DNA from: Tenacibaculum sp. 190524A02b
Lineage (GTDB): Bacteria; Bacteroidota; Bacteroidia; Flavobacteriales; Flavobacteriaceae
NCBI RefSeq assembly: GCF_964036645.1
Contig: NZ_OZ038525.1
Coordinates: 3,414,001-3,478,000, forward strand
DNA length: 64,000 nucleotides
Reading direction: 5' to 3'
Made by a program: the position numbers and the translations under genes. The notes beneath the pieces are model-generated. The model searched no databases and was not told the DNA's origin. It saw only the letters and a program-made list of their open reading frames with translations. Of this stretch, positions 1-9,737 are shown piece by piece (the first letter of the stretch is position 1; each line of letters starts with the position of its first letter).

Positions 1-381
1 CACCTCTCCAAAAAGTAAAATTAAAAAAGTAACTAAAACTACTTCTATTAAAAACTTCACTCCTTCAGATAAACCACTAAAAAATACCTCACCTAACGAA
101 GCAAACAATAGTACAATTAGTATATTAATAAAGTTATTTGTTATAAGTATAGTTCCTAAAAGTTTTTTAGGCTTTTTTAATAAATTAACTACTACACTCT
201 TCCCTTTTGTTTTTTCAGAAAGACGGTCTAAATCAACCTGAGAGATTGAAAAAAAAGCAACTTCAGTTCCAGAAATCAAAGCTGAACAAACTAATAAAAA
301 GAAAAGTACTATCAGGTTTACTGAAGTTAACCAATCTATAAATAAAAAAAAATGTACTACTGATTCGGGTTCTGGATCCAA
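1..381 (-). CDS. gldE: GldE, gliding-motility membrane protein (N-terminal part, cut by window edge)
   Basis: The first 127 residues are visible and the gene runs off the left edge. The product begins LDPEPESVVHFF and then has hydrophobic segments and the stretch SALISGTEVAFFSISQ, typical of the CNNM/DUF21 transmembrane domain of GldE, needed for gliding and T9SS function in flavobacteria. The only usable start is TTG at 381-379, because an in-frame TAA lies two codons upstream. It follows ssb by 19 bp on the same strand, and the order mutY-ssb-gldE is conserved in flavobacteria, which supports the call. The CBS and CorC_HlyC parts expected downstream are outside the window. Confidence 0.85.
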   Translation of the reverse strand, partial: MDPEPESVVHFFLFIDWLTSVNLIVLFFLLVCSALISGTEVAFFSISQVDLDRLSEKTKGKSVVVNLLKKPKKLLGTILITNNFINILIVLLFASLGEVFFSGLSEGVKFLIEVVLVTFLILLFGEV

Positions 382-400
382 AGTTTAAAGTTTAGTTATA

Positions 401-847
401 CTAGAATGGTAAATCATCATCTTCATTATGACTTTGATCTACCTTTGGTTTAGCATCAACATTAGGCTGATTACTTACTGGTGAAGGAGAAGTTCCATTA
501 CTATTTGGGTCTTTCTTGGTAGACAAAAAGGTCATATCTTGCACTTGAATTTCTGTAGTATAACGCTTTTGCCCATCAACTTCGTATTGTCTGTTTTTTA
601 TACGTCCTTCAATATAAACCTTATCTCCTTTTACCAAATATTTTTCACATATTTCAGCTAATTTATTACGAACAACAATATTGTGCCATTCTGTATTTGT
701 TATTCGTTCACCCGTTTGACGATTGGTATATGTTTCATTAGTAGCCAAAGGAAAACGCCCAATTGCGTTTCCTCCTTCAAAAAAATGCATTTTCACCTCG
801 TCTCCTAAATGCCCTATAAGAATAACTTTATTAACTGTTCCAGCCAA
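401..847 (-). CDS. ssb: Single-stranded DNA-binding protein
   Basis: This 148-residue protein coats single-stranded DNA during replication, repair and recombination. Residues 1-105 form one OB fold, starting MAGTVNKVILIGHLG and containing TEWHNIVV and KVYIEGRI, typical of bacterial SSB. The middle is a low-complexity Ser/Pro/Asn linker, and the protein ends in the acidic tip DDDLPF that binds partner proteins. Length is usual for the family. It lies between mutY (36 bp upstream) and gldE, probably one transcription unit. No oddities seen. Confidence 0.97.
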   Translation of the reverse strand: MAGTVNKVILIGHLGDEVKMHFFEGGNAIGRFPLATNETYTNRQTGERITNTEWHNIVVRNKLAEICEKYLVKGDKVYIEGRIKNRQYEVDGQKRYTTEIQVQDMTFLSTKKDPNSNGTSPSPVSNQPNVDAKPKVDQSHNEDDDLPF

Positions 848-883
848 AATTTAGTGTTTTGAGTAAATCCAAATATACAAAAA

Positions 884-1930
884 TTAGCTTTTATTATTTA
901 AGTAGGCTTTCAAAAAATTTTCTATTAAAACAGGAACAGGAAACTCTCTTACTTTATCCCAATCTACATTTACTTTTATTTTGCTTTTAGATTTAATTAT
1001 CCAAAAATGAACATGTAAATGTTGATGAGAAAGTTTATGTACAATTTCTTTAGAATTAAAAAGTTTAACAGTTAATTCTCCAGTAAATAGTTCATTAAAA
1101 ATTTTAGACTCTATTAATTCTTCAACCTCAATCCTTTTTTCAGACTCTAACAAAGGAAATTGATACAATCCTTGCCAAATACCTTTTCCTATTCTTTCTT
1201 CTAAGATTGTTTTACCATCAAAAGTTTCTAGAACTAAATAATTAAAAAAACGCTTTTTAATTTTAATTTTTTTCACTTTTACTGGCAAAACATTAACTTG
1301 TTTATTTTGATAAGCAACACAGCTATTAGCTAAACTACATTCAGAACAAAGAGGATTCTGAGGCTTACAATGTAAAGCTCCAAAATCCATAATAGCTTGA
1401 TTATAATCACCAGGATTATCGATATCTATTAAAGATTGAGCCAGCTTTTTAAACTCCTTGATTCCTTTTGTTGTGTTTATTGGAGTTGAAACTCCAAAAA
1501 ATCTTGATAAAACTCTATAAACATTACCATCTACTACTGCAACAGGTTCATTGAAACATATAGAAGCGATAGCTGAAGCTGTATAATCTCCAACACCTTT
1601 TAAGTCTAAAAGGTTTTTATAATTATCTGGAAATATACCATTTAATTCATCAACCACATATTTAGCTGCAAAATGCAAATTCCTAGCTCTTGAATAATAC
1701 CCCAAACCTTGCCAAAGTTTCAATACTTTTTCCTCTTTTGCTTTTGCTAAATCAAAAACTGTAGGAAATACTTCAGTAAACTTCAAAAAATAAGGTAAAC
1801 CCTGAGAAACTCTAGTTTGTTGTAACATTATTTCACTTAACCATATAAAGTATGGGTTTTGAGTCTCTCTCCATGGTAAATTTCTCTTATTATTCTCGTA
1901 CCAAATAGCTAATTCTTTATAAAAAATCAT
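884..1930 (-). CDS. mutY: A/G-specific adenine glycosylase MutY
   Basis: This 348-residue base-excision repair enzyme removes adenine mispaired with 8-oxoguanine. The sequence shows the N-terminal EIMLQQTRV helix with the catalytic Glu, the helix-hairpin-helix LLDLKGVGDYTASAIA, the VDGNVYRVLSR segment with the catalytic Asp, and a C-x6-C-x2-C-x5-C iron-sulfur motif (CKPQNPLCSECSLANSC). The C-terminal third, rich in KIKIKKR and HKLSHQHLHVHFW, fits the NUDIX-like 8-oxoG recognition domain. It is probably first in an operon with ssb and gldE. The ATG at 1930 is the natural start, since the protein begins directly with the conserved FYKELAIWYENNKRNLPWR. Confidence 0.96.
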   Translation of the reverse strand: MIFYKELAIWYENNKRNLPWRETQNPYFIWLSEIMLQQTRVSQGLPYFLKFTEVFPTVFDLAKAKEEKVLKLWQGLGYYSRARNLHFAAKYVVDELNGIFPDNYKNLLDLKGVGDYTASAIASICFNEPVAVVDGNVYRVLSRFFGVSTPINTTKGIKEFKKLAQSLIDIDNPGDYNQAIMDFGALHCKPQNPLCSECSLANSCVAYQNKQVNVLPVKVKKIKIKKRFFNYLVLETFDGKTILEERIGKGIWQGLYQFPLLESEKRIEVEELIESKIFNELFTGELTVKLFNSKEIVHKLSHQHLHVHFWIIKSKSKIKVNVDWDKVREFPVPVLIENFLKAYLNNKS

Positions 1931-2129
1931 CTACATTAACTCTATTTTTTTTGCGAAACTATGATAATTAAAAGCTTTTATTAACATAAATTCCTATTAT
2001 TTTATTAAATTTTACTTTAAAAAGTAGGGTATTTGTACCTATATTTGTTCTAGTTTATGCCATCTCTTTGCTTTTTCAGCAAATATGGTAACAGAAAACT
2101 AAATTTTTTTAATTTAATTCAAATAATCT

Positions 2130-5100
2130 ATGTTTAAAATTACAAAAACACTTACACTGTTTTGTTTGTTTGTTTTACATCATGTAATTGCTCAGCAAAA
2201 AGTAGTTACAGGTGTTGTGTCAGACAGCTCGGGTCCTTTACCTGGAGTTACTGTACTTATTAAAAACACTATGAAAGGTACCGAAACCGATTTCGATGGA
2301 GTTTATAACATTAAAGTAGATGAAAACGATATTATTGTTTTCAGTTACATTGGAATGCAAACTGTTGAGAAAAGTGTTAAAGGTATCAGTACTATTAATG
2401 TAGTGCTAGAAGAAGACTCAAATGTCTTAAATGAAGTAGAGGTAGTTGCTACTGGTTATGACAATATCAACAAAAAAGCCTTTACTGGTTCTGCTGCTAC
2501 AATTAAAGCTGAAGACCTTAAAATTGATGGAGTTGTTGATGTTTCAAGAATGTTAGAAGGTAAAGTTGCCGGAGTTAATGTTCAAAACATTTCTGGTACT
2601 TTTGGTGCTGCCCCAAGAATAACGATTCGTGGTTCATCTTCTATCTTTGGTAACAATACTCCTTTATATGTAATTGATGGAGTAGTTCAAGAAGACATTG
2701 TTGAACAAAATTTAGATGCATTAACTTCTGGTGACGCTTCTACCTTAATTAGCTCTTCAATTGCTGGTATTAACTCTAGTGATATTAAGAAAATTGACTT
2801 ATTAAAAGATGCTTCTGCTACCTCTATATATGGGGCAAGAGCAAGAAATGGTGTTGTTGTTATCACTACTAAAAGTGGTAAAAGATCAACTCCTTTAAAG
2901 GTAAAATATTCATTAGAGCAAACTGTTAGAGATATCCCTAGCTATTCTCAATATGATATTTTAGACTCTAGAGAAACTATTGGTATTTTAGAAGGTTTAA
3001 GAAGTCAAGGTTATTTAAGATTCCCTGATGTTGGTAATGCTCGTTTTTCTGGGGTATATGGTATTTTAGAAAAAAGAATCAACACTTATTTAAACAATGG
3101 AACTTTTGGAACTCCTAACGTTGTGGAAGCGAGAAATAGATTCTTAAGAGACTATGAATTAGCTAACACTAACTGGTTCAAAACATTATTTAACCAATCA
3201 ATTTCTCAAAATCATTCAATCAATTTTAGTGGTGGTGGTGAGAAAAATGCTTTTTATGCTTCAGTTGGTTTCTTTAATGACCCAGGATGGACAGTAGCTG
3301 ATAATGTTAATAGATTAACAGCTAATCTGAAAAACACTTTTTTCTTTTCTGATAAATTCAAATTATCATTAGCTTCAGTTGCTTCTATCAGAGAACAAAG
3401 AGCTCCAGGTACTTTCCGTAGAGAAGCTAATGTAGTTGATGGTCAATTTTCAAGAGATTTTGACATTAACCCATTTAGTTATGCTTTGAATACTTCTAGG
3501 GCTTTAAGACCTAGAGACAATAATGGAAATTACGAGTACTATACTAATAACTGGGCTCCATTTAACATTTTAGAAGAGTTAGAAAATAACTTTATAGACT
3601 TAAACGTAAGTGATATCCGTTTTCAAGCAGATGCTTCATATAAATTAACTGATCATATAACTTATGAGGTTAATGGAGCTGCCAGATATGTAAATAGCTC
3701 TAGAGAACACCAAATTAAAGAAGATTCAAATGTAGTTAGAGCATATAACTCAAATGAAACTCCTGTAATTGCAAATGCTAACATTTTCTTGTATAATGAT
3801 CCAAATAATCCTGACGCTATTCCAGTTCCAGTTTTTCCTGAAGGAGGATTATATATTAAAAATGACAATAGATTGACTTCTTATTACTTAAGAAATAGTA
3901 TTAAGTATGATAATACTTTTAATGAGAAACATAGTTTAAATGTATTATTAGGTCAAGATTTAAGGTATATCAATAGAGATAATAATAACTTTACTGGTTA
4001 TGGGTTACAATATAATAATGGTTATACTCCGTTTACAGACCCAAGATTATTAGAAAAGGTTATTACTGATGGTGGTAATTACTTTGGTGTTGGGCAAGAA
4101 AGAGAAAGAACTGTTGCTTTCTTTGGTAAGGCTACTTATGGATTTGATGACAAATATATTTTCTCTGTTACTGGAAGATATGATGGATCCAACAGACAAG
4201 GTAGAAGCGCTAGCTCTAGATGGTTACCAACTGGTACTGTAAGTGCTAAATGGAATGCTTCTAGAGAAAAATTCTTACAAAACTCTAATACTATTAGTAA
4301 TCTTCAATTTAGAGGTTCATATGGTTTAGTAGCAACTCCTGGTTCAGCTACAAATGCTTTAGCTATTTTTAGAAGTCAAATTACAGATAGACTTACTCCT
4401 TCAGAAAGAGAAACCTATTTAGACATTAATGATCTTGAAAACTCAGAGCTTACTTGGGAAAAGCAATATGAATTGAATATTGGTTTTGATCTTGGTTTAT
4501 TTAACAATCGTGTAAATATAACTACAGACGTATACTCTAGAGATATTTTTGACAACATTGATTTTGTAAGAACTTCAGGTATTGGTGGTGAATTATTTAA
4601 ACAAGGGAATAATGCTGATGTAGAAACTAAAGGTATTGAGTTTGGAATTACTACCAAGAACATTTCTACAGATAATTTTTCTTGGACTTCTAATTTAAAC
4701 TTCTCATACTATGATCAAAAGATAACAAAACTACAAAATGAACCAAGAGTTGTAGATCTTGTAGGTGTTCAAGGTGGTAATCTTGAAGGGTATCCTATTA
4801 ACTCTCTTTTCTCTTTTGATTTCCAAGGCTTAAATAATGAAGGTCTTCCTACTTTCAATTTAGCAGAAGGAGAAGATCCAACTACAGGTGTTGATTTTCA
4901 AGATTCGGAAAACATTAGTGATTATTTAGTTTTTAATGGATCAGTTATTCCTAATATTTCTGGTGGTATTTCAAATTCATTTAAATATAAAAACTGGGAC
5001 TTAAATGTATTAATAACTGGTGCTGGAGGTAATGTAATTAGATTAAATCCTTCATTAGATAATTTCTACTCAGGAACTAATGTTTTTACTAAAAGCTCAA

Positions 5101-5471
5101 TAAACAGATGGGTATTAGAAGGTGATGAAAACGTGACTAATATTCCTAAGATAGTTGATGTTAGAAATAATAACAGCTACACAAACAGTGACCTTTCTAG
5201 AGCTTATAATGCCTATAATTTCTCTACTGCTAGAGTTGCTAAAGGTGACTTTATACGTATGAAGAATATTGCTTTAGGATACAACTTAGACAGTGAATTC
5301 TTAAATAAGATTGGATTAAGCACATTTAGAATTCAAGTACAAGGAACTAACTTGTTCTTATTATATTCTGATGATAAGTTAAATGGACAAGATCCAGAAT
5401 TCTACGGAACTGGTGGTGTTGCATTGCCTATTACTAGACAATATACAATGTCATTAAATATTGGAATTTAA
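2130..5471 (+). CDS. SusC/RagA-family TonB-linked outer membrane receptor
   Basis: This 1113-residue outer-membrane transporter imports glycans or peptides using TonB energy. A signal peptide ends near residue 21 (HHVIAQ). Residues about 24-95 form a carboxypeptidase-like regulatory domain (VTGVVSDSSGPLPGVTVLIK). A TonB-box-like NEVEVVATGY follows, then the plug (VAGVNVQNISG, PRITIRGSSSI, LYVIDGV, LLKDASATSIYGARARNGVVVITT) and a long beta-barrel ending in the short C-terminal strand QYTMSLNIGI. SusC-type length and the adjacent SusD gene 11 bp downstream make the call firm. The substrate cannot be read from sequence; no carbohydrate-active enzyme lies nearby. Confidence 0.95.
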   Translation: MFKITKTLTLFCLFVLHHVIAQQKVVTGVVSDSSGPLPGVTVLIKNTMKGTETDFDGVYNIKVDENDIIVFSYIGMQTVEKSVKGISTINVVLEEDSNVLNEVEVVATGYDNINKKAFTGSAATIKAEDLKIDGVVDVSRMLEGKVAGVNVQNISGTFGAAPRITIRGSSSIFGNNTPLYVIDGVVQEDIVEQNLDALTSGDASTLISSSIAGINSSDIKKIDLLKDASATSIYGARARNGVVVITTKSGKRSTPLKVKYSLEQTVRDIPSYSQYDILDSRETIGILEGLRSQGYLRFPDVGNARFSGVYGILEKRINTYLNNGTFGTPNVVEARNRFLRDYELANTNWFKTLFNQSISQNHSINFSGGGEKNAFYASVGFFNDPGWTVADNVNRLTANLKNTFFFSDKFKLSLASVASIREQRAPGTFRREANVVDGQFSRDFDINPFSYALNTSRALRPRDNNGNYEYYTNNWAPFNILEELENNFIDLNVSDIRFQADASYKLTDHITYEVNGAARYVNSSREHQIKEDSNVVRAYNSNETPVIANANIFLYNDPNNPDAIPVPVFPEGGLYIKNDNRLTSYYLRNSIKYDNTFNEKHSLNVLLGQDLRYINRDNNNFTGYGLQYNNGYTPFTDPRLLEKVITDGGNYFGVGQERERTVAFFGKATYGFDDKYIFSVTGRYDGSNRQGRSASSRWLPTGTVSAKWNASREKFLQNSNTISNLQFRGSYGLVATPGSATNALAIFRSQITDRLTPSERETYLDINDLENSELTWEKQYELNIGFDLGLFNNRVNITTDVYSRDIFDNIDFVRTSGIGGELFKQGNNADVETKGIEFGITTKNISTDNFSWTSNLNFSYYDQKITKLQNEPRVVDLVGVQGGNLEGYPINSLFSFDFQGLNNEGLPTFNLAEGEDPTTGVDFQDSENISDYLVFNGSVIPNISGGISNSFKYKNWDLNVLITGAGGNVIRLNPSLDNFYSGTNVFTKSSINRWVLEGDENVTNIPKIVDVRNNNSYTNSDLSRAYNAYNFSTARVAKGDFIRMKNIALGYNLDSEFLNKIGLSTFRIQVQGTNLFLLYSDDKLNGQDPEFYGTGGVALPITRQYTMSLNIGI

Positions 5472-5482
5472 AAAATATAAAA

Positions 5483-6976
5483 ATGAAAATATTACAATAT
5501 AAATATATAACAGCAATCGTTTCTCTTACGTTATTATTTTCTTTCGTAGGATGTAGCGAGTATTTATCTGAATTACCAGATAATAGGACAGATATAGACT
5601 CTCCTGAAAAAATTAGTGCATTAGTTACTGGAGCTTACCCTCAAGGTAACTATATGTTAATGGCAGAATTAATGTCAGACAATGCTTTCTCAAAAAACAC
5701 CACAAATGGGGTAGTTAACTCTAGACTGCATGAAGATATGTTCAACTGGGAAACTTCTAATGATGATAACCAAGATACTCCGGTTTTTTATTGGTCTAAT
5801 TGTTACGAAGCTATTTCTCAAGCAAACCAAGCTTTAAAATCTATTGAAGATTTAAAAGGTCAATATAATTTAAATGCACAAAAAGGAGAAGCTCTTGTAG
5901 CAAGAGCTTATGCTCATTTTATGCTAGTGAACTTCTGGGGAAAACATTACGATCCAAGTACAGCTAGTAGTGATTTAGGTGTACCTTATGTTACAGAACC
6001 TGAAACTGTATTGATAAAAAAATACAAAAGAAACACGGTTCAAGAAGTATATGATTTAGTAGAAAAAGATTTACTTGAAGGAATAAAGTTAATCGTAAAA
6101 AGAGAAAGAAATGCTAAATTTCACTTCTCAAAAGAGTCTGCTCATGCATTTGCTACAAGGTTTTATACTTTCAAAGGAGAATGGGCTAAAGCTATACAAC
6201 ATGCTTCTCTGGCTTTAACAGATCCTAGAAATGAAATAAGAAACCAAATAGAATTAAGAGGTTTATCTTATTCTCAACAAACTTTAAGGTATAATGGTTC
6301 ATTAGAAAGAGCTAATATGTTAATTAACTCTGTTAGTTCTTGGTGGGCAAGGAATTATGCAAGTACTAACTATGGATTGATTTCTGGTTCTACAATTTTA
6401 TCTTCAAACAATCCTCTTGGTAAAGCTTGGGCTTACCAAACTTTTGGAGGAAATCGTTTCTCTAATAGACCTAAGTATGATGAATATTTTAAAATTACTA
6501 ATCAAAGTGCAGGAACTGGTTTCGGGTTTACCGCTCAAGTTTTATTTAGTAAAGATGAAGTTTTGTTAAATAGAGCTGAAGCTTACGCAATGTTGGGTGA
6601 TTATACTAACTCTTTAAAAGATTTAACAGATTACCTATCACAAAAAACTTTAGGTTTTAATGATGGTAGCGACAATGTCACTGAAAACATGATCGTTAAC
6701 ACATTCCCTGTAGTTGCTGATGAATTAACACCTCCATACCCTATGGATGATAAACAAACTTCTTTTGCTAAAGCTATTTTAGAATTTAAACAAAAAGAGT
6801 TCTACCATGAAGGTATGCGTTGGTTTGATGTTAGAAGGTTTAAAATAAAAATAGAACGTGACTTTATCAAAGGTGGAGTATCTACTCCTATAACCTTAGA
6901 AAAAGATGACAATCGTAAGCAATTGCAAATACCGCAATCTGCAATAAACTTTGGTTTAACTCCTAATCCTAGATAA
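5483..6976 (+). CDS. SusD/RagB-family substrate-binding lipoprotein
   Basis: This 497-residue lipoprotein caps the SusC-type receptor and binds the substrate at the cell surface. The N-terminus has a hydrophobic signal and a lipobox (FSFVGC, Cys near residue 24). Typical SusD features follow: SELPDNRTDIDSPEKISALVTGAYP, the helical TPR-like core with RAYAHFMLVNFWGKHYD, the segment EVLLNRAEAYAMLGDYTNSLKDL, and the C-terminal FYHEGMRWFDVRRFKI. It is 11 bp downstream of the SusC gene and 2 bp upstream of the next lipoprotein, so the four genes form one operon. Confidence 0.95.
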   Translation: MKILQYKYITAIVSLTLLFSFVGCSEYLSELPDNRTDIDSPEKISALVTGAYPQGNYMLMAELMSDNAFSKNTTNGVVNSRLHEDMFNWETSNDDNQDTPVFYWSNCYEAISQANQALKSIEDLKGQYNLNAQKGEALVARAYAHFMLVNFWGKHYDPSTASSDLGVPYVTEPETVLIKKYKRNTVQEVYDLVEKDLLEGIKLIVKRERNAKFHFSKESAHAFATRFYTFKGEWAKAIQHASLALTDPRNEIRNQIELRGLSYSQQTLRYNGSLERANMLINSVSSWWARNYASTNYGLISGSTILSSNNPLGKAWAYQTFGGNRFSNRPKYDEYFKITNQSAGTGFGFTAQVLFSKDEVLLNRAEAYAMLGDYTNSLKDLTDYLSQKTLGFNDGSDNVTENMIVNTFPVVADELTPPYPMDDKQTSFAKAILEFKQKEFYHEGMRWFDVRRFKIKIERDFIKGGVSTPITLEKDDNRKQLQIPQSAINFGLTPNPR

Positions 6977-6978
6977 TT

Positions 6979-7953
6979 ATGAAAAAAATATATTTACTTA
7001 TGGCAATATCTGGATTATTATTTTCTTGTAATCCAACTGATGAAAAGCTAGAGGGTAGTAATTTAGATATTAATACTCCAAATTTAAACACTACGGACCA
7101 ATGGTTAAGGGATAATTACACAACTCCATATAACATTGAAGTTACATACAAATGGGATGAAGGTAGAGTTGATTTAAATAGATATTTACACCCTCCTTAT
7201 TTAGAAAATGTAATTCCTGTTATGGAAATAGTAAAAACTATATGGTTAGATACTTATAGTCAAGTAGGTGGTGCAGATTTTGTTAAAAAGATTGCTCCTA
7301 GAGAACTTGTTTTAGTAGGTGGTAAAAATTTAAATGAGGATGGTACTAGAACACTTGGTTTTGCTGAAGGTGGAAAAAACATAGTACTTTTTGAAGCTGA
7401 TTTAATTGACCTAAAAAGTAAAGCTAGTGTTATCCGATTTGTAGAGACTATTCAACATGAATATACACATATTCTAAATCAAACTGTACGTTTTGATGAA
7501 GAGGCTTTTAAACAAATTACACCTGCGGATTATACAGCTCAATGGTTTAACCCAGCAAATGAAACTGAAAGAGTTGATATTGCAAATAGCCTAGGTTTTA
7601 TTTCTGATTATTCTAGATTAAACCACACGGAAGACTTTGCTGAAATGGTAACTGCTTTATTATCTAATTCAGCTACTGAATATGCAGCTCTTCTAAGTAA
7701 TATCAGAACTCGAATCATTAACAAAGCCGTAACTGAAGCTGTTGCAGCATTAGGTTCAGGAGCAACAGCTGCACAAATTCAAATAGCTACTGATGCTGCT
7801 ACAGTAACTGCAACTCCAAATGCTGATAAAGCTGTTAGTTTAATAAGACAAAAAGAAGCTATAGTTGCTGATTACTTTAAGAGAGAATTTCAAGTTGATA
7901 TTTACGAGTTGCAAAGAGTTGCTTCTGAAAATATCTTAAAAGCTATTAATTAA
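6979..7953 (+). CDS. SusCD-associated zinc metallohydrolase-like lipoprotein (HExxH)
   Basis: This 324-residue lipoprotein has lipobox LLFSC (Cys17). Around residues 160-164 it has HEYTH, an HExxH zinc-protease motif preceded by a helix (VIRFVETIQ). The later EDFAEMVTALL may supply a further acidic ligand. It resembles the family annotated as substrate import-associated zinc metallohydrolase lipoprotein, which occurs inside SusC/SusD operons of Bacteroidota. Its place directly after SusD (2 bp gap) suggests it cleaves a peptide or protein substrate at the surface before uptake. The activity is inferred from the motif; the natural substrate is unknown. Confidence 0.82.
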   Translation: MKKIYLLMAISGLLFSCNPTDEKLEGSNLDINTPNLNTTDQWLRDNYTTPYNIEVTYKWDEGRVDLNRYLHPPYLENVIPVMEIVKTIWLDTYSQVGGADFVKKIAPRELVLVGGKNLNEDGTRTLGFAEGGKNIVLFEADLIDLKSKASVIRFVETIQHEYTHILNQTVRFDEEAFKQITPADYTAQWFNPANETERVDIANSLGFISDYSRLNHTEDFAEMVTALLSNSATEYAALLSNIRTRIINKAVTEAVAALGSGATAAQIQIATDAATVTATPNADKAVSLIRQKEAIVADYFKREFQVDIYELQRVASENILKAIN

Positions 7954-7964
7954 AATTTGATATT

Positions 7965-9227
7965 ATGAAATTATTTAAATCACATATATATCTTGCCTTG
8001 TTTACAGTTTTTTCACTGTTTATAACTAGTTGTCAAGACAATAATGATCCTGAATTATTATTTGAAGACACTCCAACGGCAAGAACTAAACAAGCTATTC
8101 AAAAATTAAGAACCGCATTAAAATCATCTGAAAACGGGTGGAAAGTTACTTACTTTACAGATGATGAACTTCTAGGTGGTTATACTTTCCTTTTTAACTT
8201 TATCAGTGATGAAGAAGTTAAAATGCATTCTGATTTTGGAAATCCTGATCCTAACAAGTTAAGTTTATATGACATCACTTTAGGATCTACCATAAAGCTT
8301 TCTTTTACTACAAAAAATGTATTACATGAATTAGCCGATGGAGATAATTATCCAGATAATGATTTAGTAGGTAGAGGTTATAAAGGTGACTTTGAGTTCT
8401 TACTTTCTTCGTATGATGGAGATGATATTATTTTTAGAGTTAATAGAGATGCTTCAAATTATTTAAGATTTAAGAAAGCAACTGCTGCTGATTGGACAGA
8501 TATAGAGAAACACAAAACGATTAGAGAAAGTTTCCCTACTAACCATATGGCCTATAAAATTGGAGATAAAGTTAGTAATTTCTCTTTTAACCCTCTAAGA
8601 TGGTTTGCTAGTAATACAGATAATAATGGTACTGCTGGATTTGGTGTAGGATTTACATCTACAGGAGTTGTAATTTCTCCTGCAATTGATGTTAATGGTA
8701 CTAAGTATAGTGAGTTTACGTTAAGTGATGATAAGACACAATTAGTTTCTTTAGATGGAAACTTCACTATTTTCTTCTTAAAACTGCCTTTTAACATAAA
8801 CCAAGAATGGTGGTCTAACGCCGCTTCAACAACTAAATCATCTCCAGCTGTTAATACAGCTCATGCTACAGCTAAGACGGCAAATACAGCTACTTGGGGA
8901 GAAACTTTATCAAATTGGGCTAGATTTGGGAATTTAGCTAGTGGTAGAAAAGGATTCTCTTTATTCTCTTTTACTGGACCAGGTAGAGGTTTTACTGCTC
9001 AGTATAATGTTGCTTTTCAAGGTGTTTTTGGAGAACCAACTCAAATAGATATTGTTAGAGTTTCTGAAGGTTTTAACTGGCGTTTTTATAGACATTTAAA
9101 TCCTTTATTAGATTTATATATTGACAATGCCCCATATACTACTGAACCAACTCCTGCTGCAAGCCCAACAGAAGTGAAACTTACTAGTACAAAAGACCCT
9201 AATGTTTGGTTTATTATGGAATTATAA
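7965..9227 (+). CDS. DUF4302-like lipoprotein of the SusCD operon
   Basis: This 420-residue exported lipoprotein has lipobox FITSC near residue 23. After it comes the region TARTKQAIQKLRTALKSSENGWKVTYF, which I recognise as typical of DUF4302 proteins, and a beta-rich remainder. Such proteins often accompany a SusC/SusD pair and an HExxH lipoprotein, exactly the arrangement here, so it is probably a surface accessory or substrate-binding component. No catalytic motif is visible. It is the last gene of the operon, 11 bp after the metallohydrolase gene, and a strong terminator follows 28 bp downstream. Confidence 0.75.
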   Translation: MKLFKSHIYLALFTVFSLFITSCQDNNDPELLFEDTPTARTKQAIQKLRTALKSSENGWKVTYFTDDELLGGYTFLFNFISDEEVKMHSDFGNPDPNKLSLYDITLGSTIKLSFTTKNVLHELADGDNYPDNDLVGRGYKGDFEFLLSSYDGDDIIFRVNRDASNYLRFKKATAADWTDIEKHKTIRESFPTNHMAYKIGDKVSNFSFNPLRWFASNTDNNGTAGFGVGFTSTGVVISPAIDVNGTKYSEFTLSDDKTQLVSLDGNFTIFFLKLPFNINQEWWSNAASTTKSSPAVNTAHATAKTANTATWGETLSNWARFGNLASGRKGFSLFSFTGPGRGFTAQYNVAFQGVFGEPTQIDIVRVSEGFNWRFYRHLNPLLDLYIDNAPYTTEPTPAASPTEVKLTSTKDPNVWFIMEL

Positions 9228-9254
9228 TAAATTTTAAAACTTAAATATATTTAA

Positions 9255-9287
9255 CCCCAATGATTTTCAAAATCTTGGGGTTTTTTT
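9255..9287 (+). terminator. Rho-independent terminator of the SusCD operon
   Basis: CCCCAA...TTGGGG stem with inner GATTTT/AAAATC pairing, followed by seven T residues. It lies between the DUF4302-like gene and the HU promoter. Confidence 0.9.
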
Positions 9288-9316
9288 ATTATATTTAATT
9301 TTTAACCTTTTAACCT

Positions 9317-9346
9317 TTTGGAATAGATATAATTATCATATATTTG
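9317..9346 (+). promoter_or_regulatory. Bacteroidota-type promoter of the HU gene
   Basis: TTTG at 9317-9320 (-33 element) and TATATTTG at 9339-9346 (-7 box, consensus TAnnTTTG) are separated by 18 bp. The box makes any translation start before about 9350 impossible and supports the ATG at 9389. Confidence 0.75.
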
Positions 9347-9388
9347 CATCCTCAATTTTTAAAGAAAATAAATCAAAAAATATTTATA

Positions 9389-9679
9389 ATGACAAAAGCA
9401 GATATCGTATCTAAAATTTCAGATAAGAGTGGAATCGAAAAAGCAGATGTTTTAGCAACTGTTGAAGCATTCATGGAAGAGGTAAAAGAAGCATTAGAAA
9501 ATGGAGATAATGTTTACTTAAGAGGTTTTGGTAGCTTTATCATCAAAAAAAGAGCTGAAAAAACTGGTAGAAACATTTCTAAGAATACTACCATTAAAAT
9601 TCCAGCACACAACATTCCTGCTTTCAAGCCTTCAAAAGTATTTACAGAAGGAGTTAAAGCTAAAGTTGCTGTAAAATAA
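9389..9679 (+). CDS. HU-family DNA-binding protein
   Basis: This 96-residue histone-like protein bends and packages DNA. It begins MTKADIVSKISDKSGIEKADV and contains the beta-arm signature region GFGSFIIKKRAEKTGRNISKNTTIKIPAHNIPAFKPSK, the hallmark of HU/IHF. A longer reading frame opens at 9344, but that codon lies inside the -7 box, so I chose the internal ATG at 9389, which gives the standard HU length. The next gene is a 29-residue basic protein and then rng, an order common in flavobacteria. Confidence 0.95.
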   Translation: MTKADIVSKISDKSGIEKADVLATVEAFMEEVKEALENGDNVYLRGFGSFIIKKRAEKTGRNISKNTTIKIPAHNIPAFKPSKVFTEGVKAKVAVK

Positions 9680-9737
9680 TTTTGTAACTAAAGTATTAAC
9701 ACAAACCATTTTTCTGGTTTTATAAAACATTTTAATT

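Noticed and set aside
2040-2047. TATATTTG as promoter of the SusCD operon
   Set aside because: It matches the -7 consensus, but no -33 TTTG is at the right distance, so I did not list it as a feature.
9344-9388. Upstream start for HU
   Set aside because: The codon lies inside the TATATTTG promoter box; standard HU begins at 9389.
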